The notes under the pieces are model-generated. The model saw nothing but the letters and a program-made list of their open reading frames with translations, searched no databases and was not told the origin of the DNA. Source: Panagrolaimus kolymaensis (taxonomy: Eukaryota > Nematoda > Chromadorea > Rhabditida > Panagrolaimidae). Taken from it: a stretch of DNA of 64,000 nt. The position numbers were made by a program, and so were the translations under genes. The first letter of the stretch is position 1. Every line of letters begins with the position of its first letter. Positions 22,514-33,120 of this stretch are shown here, in pieces. The DNA lies in the NCBI GenBank assembly GCA_028622995.1, contig JAJQJQ010000080.1, positions 62,001 to 126,000 of the forward strand. The letters are read 5' to 3'.

Positions 22514-23133
22514 ATGAGGAAGTTTTCTTTTTTACTTTGTGTGTTTGTTATTTTTATATTTTCCATTATTTATTCCGATGCTATTTGTGATGAAGACAAT
22601 ATTGAGGTAAAAATATTAACATTTATTTTTGTACACTTTTTTTTAATTGTTGCTTATTTTAGGCACTTAAAAATTGTTATAAAACTCAACTTTTTGATAA
22701 ATATAATCTTCCTGAAAATGCAGAAAAATTTGCTGAGCAAATAAATTTCGTTTGGTCTGAAAATCCTCAAAAACTTTGTAAAATTATGAAAGCATTTAAT
22801 ATTTGTTTGGGAAAGGAAATAATTGAAAATTGTATCAATGTTGAAAGTTATTCAAAACTACCCTTCGTTAATCGATTTAGTGATGCAGCAGAAAAATTTG
22901 TTGAAATTTATCATTTAAATACTAATCGTTGCAATGGTTATTATCTACCAACAACTACAGTCGCAACTTTGCCTTCTTCTACAACAAAATTTATTTCCTC
23001 CACTGAAGCGGATTTGAATGATCCAGTCTCTTTTGCGGCTATTTTAGAACCTTTATCTTCTTTTTCAAACAGAATTCTGCCAAATATGAGTCTCTTTACT
23101 TTTTTGCTTACTTTATTTTGTTTTTTAATGTAA
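22514..23133 (+). CDS. Cys-rich secreted protein F, short form, GPI-type tail
   Basis: Exons 22514-22606 and 22663-23133 give 187 aa. A signal peptide (MRKFSFLLCVFVIFIFSIIY) precedes the six-cysteine part (ICDED, KNCYKTQLFDKYNLP, LCKIMKAFNICLGK, NCINVESY, RCNGYY). A Thr/Ser-rich linker and a hydrophobic tail after SNRILPN follow. The linker is expected to be O-glycosylated, forming a stalk between domain and membrane. It belongs to the E-J group with the KYxLPxxA motif. Confidence 0.82.
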
Positions 23134-23681
23134 CTTTTAATTAGTTTTATTTTTTTACAAAATGATTGCCAAAAGTTAAAATAAATATAGATTTTTTTAT
23201 TTGTGGTTGACACATTGAATTTAATTTTTTTTTACTAATTTATAATGAAATTATATAAACTTTAAAATTTTAGAAATAAAAAAGTTTATGAAAATGAGAA
23301 TTTTTATTTGTTTCTGAATACTTCAGAAAGGTTTATCAGAACTTAAAAAGAAAAAAAAGAAAGAAAAATCATGAAATTGTTTCTTTTTTTAATATTCTGT
23401 CAAAACTAATTATTCACCTTTTAAATGAACAAATTTGGTTCTCAAACAAAATATACAAAGAAAAGAAAAATATCGTCATGCCCTTTATTTCTTCTGATTT
23501 TAAAGGGTATTTATGAAACACAAAGGCGCCATTAGAAAATAAGGCGATCGATCACCGTTGCTTGAAAAACAATGCTTCAAGAATAAAGGCTTATAAAAGC
23601 TTTTCGAAAAAAATTGTTTTATTATTATAAAATTGTGCTGACTTTTGTTAATTTTTTTCGTTTTCAAAAAATCCGACGACC
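23134..23681. other. Upstream region of gene G
   Basis: AT-rich spacer with a TATAAAAG element at 23592-23599. Nothing else was recognised. Confidence 0.5.
23592..23599 (+). promoter_or_regulatory. TATA-like element of gene G
   Basis: CTTATAAAAG lies 90 bp before the gene G ATG and matches the elements before H and I. Confidence 0.45.
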
Positions 23682-24309
23682 ATGCTTAACTTCAATTTTG
23701 TTTTAAATTTGCTTATTTTATGTGTATTTTTTGTTACTTCATCCAATGCTGCTTGCAATAAAACTGGTTTAGAGGTAAAAAATATATATTTCCATTTCTT
23801 TTTAATAAACACTTTTAATTAAAAGTTTTTGATTTTAGAAAGTAAATGAATGTTTCAAACAAGAATACTTTGATAATGCTAAACTTCCAATAAGCGCAAA
23901 AGGGTTTTCGAATAACGTCAAAGCTATTTTGAATGGAAATTCTAAAAAATTATGTGCCACAACGGATGTATTCAAAACATGCATGGGCGAAGATGCATTA
24001 AAAAATTGTATAACCGCTGATGATTTTGCGAAAGCAAATAATATTGCAAAAGATGATCATGATGGCGCAGAAATATTTGTTCAAAGTTATCAAGATATCG
24101 ACAAAGCTTGTCAAAAAAGTGTTACTACTCTATCACCATCAACAATAATTTCAACTTTGCCTCCTTCAAAAACGCCATCTCCCACCCAAGCTCCAACAAC
24201 AGTTTTGCCTGAAGCATTGCCTTCATCATTTTCACTCCAAATTCAGCCAAGCATGATTATTTTAAGCTTCTTATTGCCATTGTTTTATTTTTGTTGTAAA
24301 AGTTTTTAA
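23682..24309 (+). CDS. Cys-rich secreted protein G, short form, GPI-type tail
   Basis: Exons 23682-23774 and 23839-24309 give 187 aa. The six-cysteine part (ACNKTG, NECFKQEYF, LCATTDVFKTCMGE, NCITADDF, ACQK) follows the signal peptide. A Ser/Thr/Pro linker and a hydrophobic tail after FSLQIQPS complete the protein. The YxDI(D)xxCQ ending of the domain is shared with H. A surface, GPI-anchored, mucin-stalked protein is the best structural guess, and the function is unknown. Confidence 0.82.
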
Positions 24310-24766
24310 ATTTAATTAATTTTCATGGCTTTTCATTTACAATAAATATTATTTAGCTTTATTTTTAAAATTCGGAAAATAGCAAACAAAAAATTTTGGT
24401 TTATTTCTACGTAGAAAACCAGCAAAAAATAAAAAATGAACAACTATCAAGAGGGAAAAACAGGCATCGAAACCAATTATTAATCATGATAGAATATTTT
24501 TTTAAATAACAAAATATTGTGAAAATATGGTCCTTTCGCAGTCGTTGATGCTCAGGCATTACAAAAATAAAGGAAAGAATCACGCAATTTTATTGGTTCG
24601 AACCTCAACATTCTAAAAAACGTAAACAATTCATTAAAAACAATTTTATCATAATGAAACGCATCTGAAAACATTTTAGAGCAACGAATTTCTTATAAAA
24701 GTTATTAAGAGCGAAGCTTTTTCACCATTTTTCGGAAGTTTTTTTAGAGCCTTGAAGAAAATAGAA
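24310..24766. other. Upstream region of gene H, with paralogous empty transposon site
   Basis: Contains CGTAAAC at 24621-24627, which lines up with the CGTTAAAC target of the hAT element upstream of gene I. It also holds the TATA element and the conserved GAGCGAAGCTTTTTCACC block before gene H. Confidence 0.55.
24694..24730 (+). promoter_or_regulatory. Core promoter block of gene H
   Basis: TATAAAAG at 24694-24701 is followed within ten bases by AGAGCGAAGCTTTTTCACCA. This block is identical upstream of gene I, while much of the surrounding sequence has diverged. Confidence 0.5.
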
Positions 24767-25564
24767 ATGTTTCATTTTCTTTCTTTTGTCATTTTACTTA
24801 TTATTAATGCATTTTTTGTTACGCCTTCGGATGCTATTTGCGATTACGAAATGAGAGGAGTAATTTTTTTTAATATTCCTTAAAAAAATTTATCTTTGTT
24901 ATTTTAGAAACTTAAAGATTGTTACCAAACCCAACTCCATGAAAAATATAATCTTCCTAATGATGCAAAAGAATTCGATGAAGAATTTATAAATATATGG
25001 TCGAATGATTCTGAAGTAGCTTGTAATGCTTGGAATACATTCGAAACTTGTTTGGGGAAGGATGTTCAAGAAAATTGTATTAATGTTCAAAGTTATGCAA
25101 AGCCTCCCATCTTTGGTAAAGACGGAGCTAAAATATTTGTAAATAATTATAAAGATATGGATTATCGGTGTTCAGATGATTACACTCCTGAACCGACATC
25201 AACGACTTCACAAACTTCTACTTCGAAATTTTCAACCTCACAAACGACTCATTCAAATTTATCTAAAACACCATCAACAATATCAACAACAACATTAAGC
25301 AAATTTCCATCTTCACAAACGACTCCTTCAAATTTATCTAAAACGCCATCAACATCTTCGCAATCATCCCGCAAATACGTAACAACAACCTCAACTTTGC
25401 CTCCTCCAACAGCACCGCTTCCAACAGAACAAGAGCTTTTGAATAATCCAATTTTATTAGATGAAACAGATTTAACAACACCGATTTCATCTTTTTCATG
25501 CAAAACTCAGCTAAGCATGGTTATTTTCAGTTTCTTGCTGTCATTCTTTTATTTATTGTTATAA
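24767..25564 (+). CDS. Cys-rich secreted protein H, long Ser/Thr stalk, GPI-type tail
   Basis: Exons 24767-24859 and 24908-25564 give 249 aa. The signal peptide and six-cysteine part (ICDYEMRG, KDCYQTQLHEKYNLP, ACNAWNTFETCLGK, NCINVQSYAKPP, DMDYRC) are nearly identical to gene I. The following stalk is much longer and contains a degenerate tandem repeat (SQTTxSNLSKTPSTxS) that is absent from I. The hydrophobic tail starts after SSFSCKTQ. H and I are recent tandem duplicates that differ mainly in stalk length. Confidence 0.84.
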
Positions 25565-25966
25565 AGTTTTTTCATTTATTTTTTTAACACTTTTTCGCTT
25601 TGTTTTCTTTTTTTATTACGATAGAATAAGTAAATTTCGATTTTTTAAATGTTTTTAAATTCCAAATAAAGTAAGAAAAAACACAGAACCAATATTACTA
25701 CGAAGGAAATAAAAGTTTTTAAGGTTTATTTTTAACTTCGGAAAAGGCAAACAAAATATTTTGAATTGTTTCTTCATAAAAAAAACCTATAAATAAACCA
25801 GCAAAAAAAAATGTAAAATGAAGAAATATCAAAAGAAGAAAAATAAGCATCGAAACAAATTACTCATCATCCATTCTAAAAAAAGTTTTTTTAAAACAAA
25901 ATATTGAGAAAAATAAAGGGAAGAATCATTCATTTCTTCCGGTTCACGCGTCAATATTGTAAGAAA
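25565..25966. other. Spacer between gene H and the hAT element
   Basis: AT-rich 3' flank of gene H. It has similarity to the gene H upstream region (24360-24630), consistent with the tandem duplication that produced H and I. No gene was seen. Confidence 0.5.
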
Positions 25967-25974
25967 CGTTAAAC

Positions 25975-26428
25975 CAACCCTGTAAGCCAACCGTCATTTT
26001 CGACGGTTACCACCGTCTTTTGACGGTTTTGACCGTCAATTTTTTTTTTCCAAAAACTCAAGATTATTGATAAATAAGCTATGGAGATTATTGCTGCTCT
26101 ATTTTTTATAGTTGAAACCTATTTCAGAGCCTGACGGTCTCCACCGTCAACTGACGGTCGCCACCGTCAAGAGACGGTTGAAACCGACGATGCGCATTTT
26201 AGTTATGAATTTTTTTTTAAGGTTTCAAAATGATTTTTAACATTGAAAAAATATTATAAAAGCTAATTTCAAGCAATGATTAACGAGTTTTTTCCAATTC
26301 AATTCATTATTAATATCAAAAATGCACAAAAAATGTGAAATACATGTAAATTTTTTTTCTGTTTTTGTTTATTATTTTATTTTTATTTTTTTAATGCAAG
26401 ATTATTTTGAACATATAAAAATGAAATA
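25975..26428 (+). repeat. Left terminal inverted repeat of the hAT element
   Basis: A 454-bp inverted repeat beginning CAACCCTGTAAGCC. It contains ten copies of the hexamer GACGGT/ACCGTC in alternating orientation, in two groups of five, separated by AT-rich sequence. Clustered subterminal hexamers are the usual binding sites of hAT transposases with BED fingers. Confidence 0.95.
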
Positions 26429-26868
26429 TAAACGACCGAAAAATTTCGCCACTTTCCTTATGCCACATGTTTACTTCTATATAAATATCATCAAAATGTC
26501 GAAGGATCTTTAAAAGGTTTTTTTTTCTTTTAAAAAGTTTTCAAGGAAAATAATAAATAAGACGAAAAACAAAAATGTTTATCCACATCCTTTTTTTGTG
26601 CAAAAGAAAAGTCGCCGACAAAATAAAACACCAAATATTTTTCGATATTTTTCTTTCTAGAATGAAAATCAACATAAGATAAAATTTCTTAAAAGTTGTA
26701 AACAACCTTCGAAAAGGGCATCGACATATGACAGCATGACTTTTTATAAATTTTGTTCGAAATAGCATATAACGATTGTTTATAAAAGCCAAAAAAGCCA
26801 TTTTTTGATTTTTTATATTTAGTAATTCTTGGTAAATGAATTTTGCTTTAAAATTGTGGTAAACTAAA

Positions 26869-29372
26869 ATGAGCCTTACTCCTGGGAGCCGAAATAAAGT
26901 TTACGAAGGTAAACTTACATCGATCGATAGAAATGAAATTTTGCAAGCGCTTCGTAATGGAATCCTTGAACTCGGAGAAAAAATATATGCTGGATGTCAA
27001 AAAATTGTTTATAAGGAAACAAAGGAAGAAGCCGCGGTAACGTGTGTTAAATGCAAGTATATTTTTGCCGCAACTATTACCAGTCGTCAAACTTTATAGT
27101 AAGTCGCATACATTAAAAAGGGCTTGGTTCAATCGTTTTAGCGCCAACTTTTTTTAATACTTTTTTTTGAGTTCATTACTGTCTTATTGTTATTTATTTT
27201 TTTACGTTTTTTTTAAAAGGCTCTACATATAAAAATTAGATTAAACTTTTTTATAATTTGGCATTTATTAATCTAAACTCATAAAATGAATATGTATTAA
27301 AAAAAAGTGGGTGAAAAATGAACTATAGCTTAAATTTTTATAACAAATTTTTTAAAGCTCGCATGAAAAAAATGTACACCAAAATCAAAATCAAGAAGAT
27401 GTTGAACCGCCAGCTCATTTAAAGTTAAAACTAACAGAGTTATTATCTTTTATGGTTGCAACTGACGTTGTCCCATTTTCCACAGTTGAACATAATGGGC
27501 TTAAAAACTTGATGGAAAGCATATATCGCGAAGGGTAAACAATCCAATATTTTACTAAAATTTTAAATTTTTTTTTGCAGTTTTGATTATGGTATTTCTT
27601 GTGCACGTAACAAAGTGATCCCTGCTAACGATCCATCAATTTTGGGCTTTATTCCTTCCAGGCAAACTGTTAAAAATTATTGCAAAGCTTTTGTCAAAAC
27701 AATGGAACCCCAATTTTCAAAGCATATCCTTGATCATGTTAAAAAATTTGGAGCTGCATTGACGCTTGACTTCGGTACCAAAGGTTCTCAGTATTTTGTA
27801 GTTACAATCCATTTTACTACAGAAGATTGGTAAATATTCTTCTTTTATTCTTTAACATAAATTATTGATTTTTGAATTGTAGGCAAATTGAAAATTGGAT
27901 TTTGGATTTTCATGAATTTTCTGCCGAAACCACAGAAAGTCATGAAGTCTTGGATGACTTAACTCAGACTTTAGAAAAACATGGCATTACTTTGGAACTT
28001 TTAAAGAATAATATTGTAATTACGAGTGATCAGGGAAGTAATATCGTAAGAGCATTGAATGAATACACTCGTTTGAATGATACTTGCCATTTGTTGAACT
28101 TACTCAGCAAAAGGGCCGTATGCCCATATAAAAATAACTACTTGCCAGCAGAATTTCAATTAGATGTTACTACTCGTGAAAGATTAACATTAATTGAAAA
28201 AAAATTGGATATGTCAATGAAAATAATCAAGGGAGTGAAGTAAGCCATCATAAAAGCTATTTAATATTTATTTATTTTTGTTATTTTAGCTCTCGACCTT
28301 GGTTAAAAAACAAAATATCAAAAGCTGGTGGCTCTTTATTCAAATTCACTGAAACCCGCTGGTTGTCCCGTTTCCGCTCAATAGAAAGCTTAACCAAATT
28401 AAATCAACAACAAATGGATTTAATTAATACTAAACTTTATAGCTATTCTGCTAATGGTCGATATGTTTATCGAGAAGCACTTCAAGAATATCGTTCAACC
28501 TTGCCTCTTTTAAAATCATATACAGAATTGTTAGAACCGATTAAAGACGCAGTTACTCTTTTCCAAGTATGTCTTTTACTTACTTCCCTATGTTCATTCT
28601 GAATTTTTCATATAACTAAAATTTTAGTCTGAAACTTCTCCAACAATAAACAAAGTCTATATTGAATATTATCGTTTAAGACAATTTTTTGTCGACCAAA
28701 TTGAAGATGATAATGCTGATCGAAAAGCGATGGCCCAAGCTGCTTTGAAAGTCGTTGATTATCAATTAACATTATTTGCAAAATCTGACTACTATATTTT
28801 GGGTTTGCTGCTCGATCCACTAAACAAAGATAAGATTCTTGAAATTCCACAAATTTCTATCCCTTCGGTAAACTATATTATAATAAATTTTGATAGGAAT
28901 AATAAATGTTTTACAGGCCATAGAAACTTTAAAGAAATGGGTTCATAAAGTTAGCAATGATGAATCGGTAGAAGATCCATATGCAGCGGCTCCTCCTTCC
29001 CCTTTTACTCAGCATCGACAAACAATTGTAACTTATCCAACCGATGTTGAGGTTGAGAACTACCTTGACTTGAGATCAAACAGCATTGTTTACAATTATG
29101 CCGACGCAATTGAATTTTGGAAAGCAAACGCTAAAGTATTTCCTCATATTGCTATCCTAGCTAGAAAAGTTCTGTGCATCACAAGCAGTGCCGCAAGCGA
29201 AAGGGTTTTTTCTTTATTGGGAAGGACCGCGACGAAGTTACGTGGATCTTTATCACCAGAAACTGTGAGTATGTTGATAAAGATGAAGAATATGGAAAAA
29301 TTTAAAAAAAAGTATGCTCCTTTTTTGCCTGTTATAATTGAAGAAGAAGAACCTGAAGTTATGGACGTTTAA
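26869..29372 (+). CDS. hAT family transposase with BED zinc finger
   Basis: Seven exons (26869-27098, 27358-27534, 27581-27829, 27883-28239, 28290-28566, 28628-28867, 28917-29372) join in phase to 661 aa. Around residue 60 a BED-type finger CxxC...HxxxxH (CVKC, then HEKNVH) is split by intron 1. The RNase H-like core has the LTLDFGTKG strand with the first Asp, VITSDQGSNIVRAL with the second Asp, then CHLLNLL. The C-terminal hAT dimerisation region is seen as SSAASERVFSLLGR...RGSLSPETVSMLIKM. No stop or frameshift was found. The protein should excise and reinsert the element by binding the subterminal GACGGT clusters. Confidence 0.92.
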
Positions 29373-29530
29373 ACATTGTTATAATTATTTTCTAATGGTT
29401 TTTTAAGTTAAACTTTCTCCAAACTCTTAAATTTTTTAAATATTTCTCATACATACATATTTATAATAACAATTTTTTGTTTTTTAATGATGGTAAAACA
29501 ATATTATAATCTAAAAATAATATATATTTG

Positions 29531-29984
29531 TATTTCATTTTTATATGTTCAAAATAATCTTGCATTAAAAAAATAAAAATAAAATAATAAACAAAAACAG
29601 AAAAAAAATTTACATGTATTTCACATTTTTTGTGCATTTTTGATATTAATAATGAATTGAATTGGAAAAAACTCGTTAATCATTGCTTGAAATTAGCTTT
29701 TATAATATTTTTTCAATGTTAAAAATCATTTTGAAACCTTAAAAAAAAATTCATAACTAAAATGCGCATCGTCGGTTTCAACCGTCTCTTGACGGTGGCG
29801 ACCGTCAGTTGACGGTGGAGACCGTCAGGCTCTGAAATAGGTTTCAACTATAAAAAATAGAGCAGCAATAATCTCCATAGCTTATTTATCAATAATCTTG
29901 AGTTTTTGGAAAAAAAAAATTGACGGTCAAAACCGTCAAAAGACGGTGGTAACCGTCGAAAATGACGGTTGGCTTACAGGGTTG
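29531..29984 (-). repeat. Right terminal inverted repeat of the hAT element
   Basis: Exact inverted copy of 25975-26428, ending CAGGGTTG, with the same ten GACGGT/ACCGTC sites. Confidence 0.95.
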
Positions 29985-30056
29985 CGTTAAACAACTCTTT
30001 AATAATGAATAATAGCACCGGAAATTTTTTATTTTTAGAGCAATGAATGAATTGCT

Positions 30057-30092
30057 TATAAAAGGTATGAAGAGCGAAGCTTTTTCACCATT
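30057..30092 (+). promoter_or_regulatory. Core promoter block of gene I
   Basis: TATAAAAG at 30057-30064 is followed by AGAGCGAAGCTTTTTCACCA, identical to the gene H block. It lies about 70 bp downstream of the transposon end, so the core promoter survived the insertion. Confidence 0.5.
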
Positions 30093-30137
30093 TTTAAATT
30101 TTTACGGAAGTTTTTTAGAGCCTTGAAAAAAATAGAA

Positions 30138-30710
30138 ATGACTTCTTTTATTTCTTTTGTTATTTTACTTATTATCAACGCATTTTTTATTATGCATTCG
30201 GATGCTATTTGTGATTACGAAATGAGAGGAGTAAATTTTTTTAATATTCTTTAAAAAAATTTATCTTTGTTATTTTAGAGACTTAAAGATTGTTACCAAA
30301 CTCAGCTCCATGAAAAATATAATCTTCCTAAAAATGAAAAAGAATTCGTTGAAGAATTTATAAATATATGGTCCAACGATTCTGAAGTAGCTTGTAATGC
30401 TTGGAATACATTTAAAACTTGTTTGGGGAAGGATGTTCAAGAAAATTGTATTAATGTTCAAAGTTATGCAAAGCCTCCCATCTTTGGTAAAGACGGAGCT
30501 AAAATATTTGTAAATAATTATAAAGATATGGATTATCGGTGTTCTGGCAATTACATTCCTGAATCCACAACAGCAACTCCAGCCAGAGAATCGACATTAT
30601 TGACTGCACCCCTGGTTTCTTCAACACAACCATCCTCTTTTTCATATCGAATCCGACCAAACACGCTTTGCCTCAGTTTTTTGTTTGCGTTTTTTTATTT
30701 TTTTATGTAA
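30138..30710 (+). CDS. Cys-rich secreted protein I, short form, GPI-type tail
   Basis: Exons 30138-30230 and 30279-30710 give 174 aa. The domain is almost identical to gene H (KDCYQTQLHEKYNLP, ACNAWNTFKTCLGK, NCINVQSYAKPP, DMDYRC), but the Ser/Thr stalk is short. The hydrophobic tail follows SSFSYRIRPN. Any sequence upstream of the core promoter is now separated from the gene by the 4-kb hAT element, so its expression may differ from that of H. Confidence 0.84.
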
Positions 30711-31194
30711 ACTTTACTAAGTTTTCTTAAAGCTTCTTGATTTTATTTTTACTAATAAATAAAAATATTAAAAGTTTATTTTTTAAAGATTTTTAAATTT
30801 TTATACTTACAAACCAAAAAAGTTTGTTCTTTTTTTAAAAAATAAATTGAAAAACAAAAATTTTAAAACTAGAAATATTTTCAAAACACAAAAGCATGTA
30901 TCAAGAAATCAAACCATATTTTTTACCATTTCCGTGAATGAAAAAATGTTAGCGTTTCTAGGAAAATATAAAATAAAATCATCGGAATGTTATTTTTTTT
31001 GGCTCCTAACATTCTTAAAATGGAAAAAGAAGCATCATCATTAATAATGATAAAACCATCAACAATAGTTTTAAAAAAATATTTTAGCAACGTTTTTTTT
31101 CGAAAAACTTATGTTTGTGAGCAAAATTCTATTTTATCATAAAAAAGTGTTTTGGTATTTTTTTGCCATCGCTGCCTAAGAATTATTTTAAAAA
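30711..31194. other. Spacer between genes I and J
   Basis: AT-rich; short ORFs are low complexity. Nothing was recognised. Confidence 0.5.
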
Positions 31195-32056
31195 ATGAAT
31201 AAATTATATTTATTTTTTTGTTTAACTATTTTCCTAGTATTTTTCATTAGCTTAACCAACTGCATTTGCTGGAATTATAGAATAAGGGTAAAAAGTTTTT
31301 AAAGTTTTATTAAAGCCTTTTTTAAATCTTTTTTTAATTTTATAGGTTATTGAAAAATGTTACAAGGAAGAACTTTTTAGAAAATATGAACTTCCTAAAA
31401 TTGCGAAAGATTTTTCAACGCAATTTAATAATATTCGTTCAAGAGATTTTCAAGCTTTATGTGAAATTATGAAAACATTAAAAACTTGCATGGGAAATGA
31501 AACTATCGAAAATTGTATGAATGTTGAAAATTATGCAAAGCTTTCATTTATCAATGGCAATAACAAAGATGCTGAAATTTTTATTCAAACTTATCAAGAA
31601 GTTAATCAGCGATGTTTGTCTCCAACTACGACTTCACGGCCTTCGACCTCTACTTCATCCACCACGCCTTCAACGACGACGACTTCTTCAACTTCACCAC
31701 CAACAACTTATTCCTGGTCATCGACATCCTCGTCAACTTTCCCTTCAACAACTTATTATTGGCTATCGTCGTCAACCGAAACTTTTCCAACATCTTTATC
31801 ATCCACCGAGTCCTCGGATCTTTCGAGTTTATCAACATTCCTATCAACTCTGCCACCTACACATTCTTCACTATCACCCTCATCTTTTTCAGATGTTGAA
31901 CATAATTCTACAATATCAACTACGACAGAATCAAAATTCTCATCCACGCTAGAACCTTTGACGTTTGCTTTACCTGAATTATTTTCTTCAGCTCCTTCAT
32001 TTTTTGACCCATTAACTTCTTTATTTATTTTTTCCATTTTAAATGTTATTGCTTAG
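31195..32056 (+). CDS. Cys-rich secreted protein J with mucin-like stalk, GPI-type tail
   Basis: Exons 31195-31287 and 31346-32056 give 267 aa. The order is a signal peptide, the six-cysteine part (ICWNYR, EKCYKEELFRKYELP, LCEIMKTLKTCMGN, NCMNVENYAKL, QRC), a stalk of about 130 residues rich in Ser and Thr, and a hydrophobic end (FDPLTSLFIFSILNVIA). It has the longest stalk of the group and a Ser/Thr content typical of dense O-glycosylation. ORFs on other frames over the stalk are artefacts of its repetitive codons. Confidence 0.82.
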
Positions 32057-32284
32057 CCAATAATAATTCATTATTTTCAAAAGATATTTTCGTTATTTAA
32101 AGCATTGATATTTAAAACCGTTATAAATAAAATTTTTCAAACCAATTTTTAAATGTAATGTACTATTTTTTAAATTTTTGATAAAGATTTTTGACGAAAT
32201 TTTCAAAAATTCAAAATAAAATAAGATTCTTTTTCCATTCGTTTTTGTTTATTTTTTTTGTGAAAGTTTGAAAATATTATGTAG

Positions 32285-32767
32285 GAAAATTGCATTGTCG
32301 ACGTCCTTAGTTTTAGTTTAAGACCATCTTTTATAGATAGATATAATCTTTCATTAAAACTCAAATTGATAAGTTTAAAGTATGCAAAAAAATATTTGGG
32401 TAAAAAGCAGGACTTAAATTTTGTTTCAAATGGAGTACTTGTTCTAAAAATATCGGATAATAATCAAAATACAACTGAAATATATTTAAATTCATCAAAT
32501 CAAAATGTTTTTGAAGCCAAAACTTTTTCATCCGCGGAAGCGCAAAGTCTAAAATTTACTTTTCAAATAATAAATTATACAGCTCTTACGACAACTACAG
32601 AAAATTTCTTATCCACAACAGTAGCACCTTTGAGTATTTTTACTTTATCAGACATAACATCTTCAATGACGTCAATTTCATCGTTATCAAAAAAAATTCA
32701 GCCAAACATAATTATCTTTACTTTCTTATTCTTTTTTATTGCCACTTTTTCTAATTTTGGTTCTTAA
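32285..32767 (+). pseudogene. Chimeric fragment: CUB-like module joined to a Cys-rich family GPI tail
   Basis: The open frame has no in-frame ATG near its start, no signal-peptide exon and a TAG just before it, which could also be part of an acceptor (TATGTAG). The middle part (FVSNGVLVLKISDNN...IYLNSSNQNVFEA) matches the last exon of the CUB-like gene N (VYSNGIVVLEITDYN...IYLNSSNENIFEA). The end, a Thr/Ser linker and KKIQPNIIIFTFLFF, matches the GPI tails of genes E, F and H. It looks like a recombination product that lost its 5' end. A very distant first exon cannot be excluded. Confidence 0.6.
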
Positions 32768-33120
32768 AATTTAAAAGTTTAAATAAAGTATATTCTTTTT
32801 TGGAATTCATGGAATTGCTTGATATCAATAATTATAATGAGAAAAAAAAGAAACATATAATTTAATAGAATCTCTTAGTCATTGCTGTTTTTTTAATTGT
32901 AAGCAAAAAAAGAAGAATGAATCTTTAATTAGAGACTTGCGACTTATATTGAACAATGCACAAATTTTGAAACAATTATTTGTTTTCGACATAAATATAA
33001 CCATTGGTCATAAAATTTTATTATAAATAGTTTCTGAAGCTTCGAATGATATCGTTATTTTCAGTCGTAATTTGTTTTTTTGTTTGCAAAAAAATTTAAA
33101 TTGCTAAAAATAAAATTAAT
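32768..33120. other. Spacer upstream of gene K
   Basis: AT-rich, with a TTATAAATAG element about 100 bp before gene K. Nothing else was recognised. Confidence 0.45.

Larger units (their letters stand above)
25967..29992 (+). mobile_element. Full-length hAT DNA transposon
   Basis: The element occupies 25975-29984 (4,010 bp) between perfect 8-bp target duplications CGTTAAAC (25967-25974 and 29985-29992). Its terminal inverted repeats are 454 bp each and show no mismatch when compared base by base. Between them lies an apparently uninterrupted seven-exon transposase. Identical long repeats, intact target duplications and an open transposase frame indicate a recent insertion that may still be mobile. 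It sits between Cys-rich genes H and I, just upstream of the promoter of I. Confidence 0.95.

Noticed and set aside
25981..26200. Repeated GACGGT/ACCGTC motif as a CRISPR array
   Set aside because: The repeats are six bases, alternate in orientation, lie in transposon ends and are mirrored at the other end; the organism is eukaryotic.
31521..32037. Long ORFs in other frames and on the minus strand over the gene J stalk
   Set aside because: They are by-products of Thr/Ser codon repeats in the true frame of gene J.
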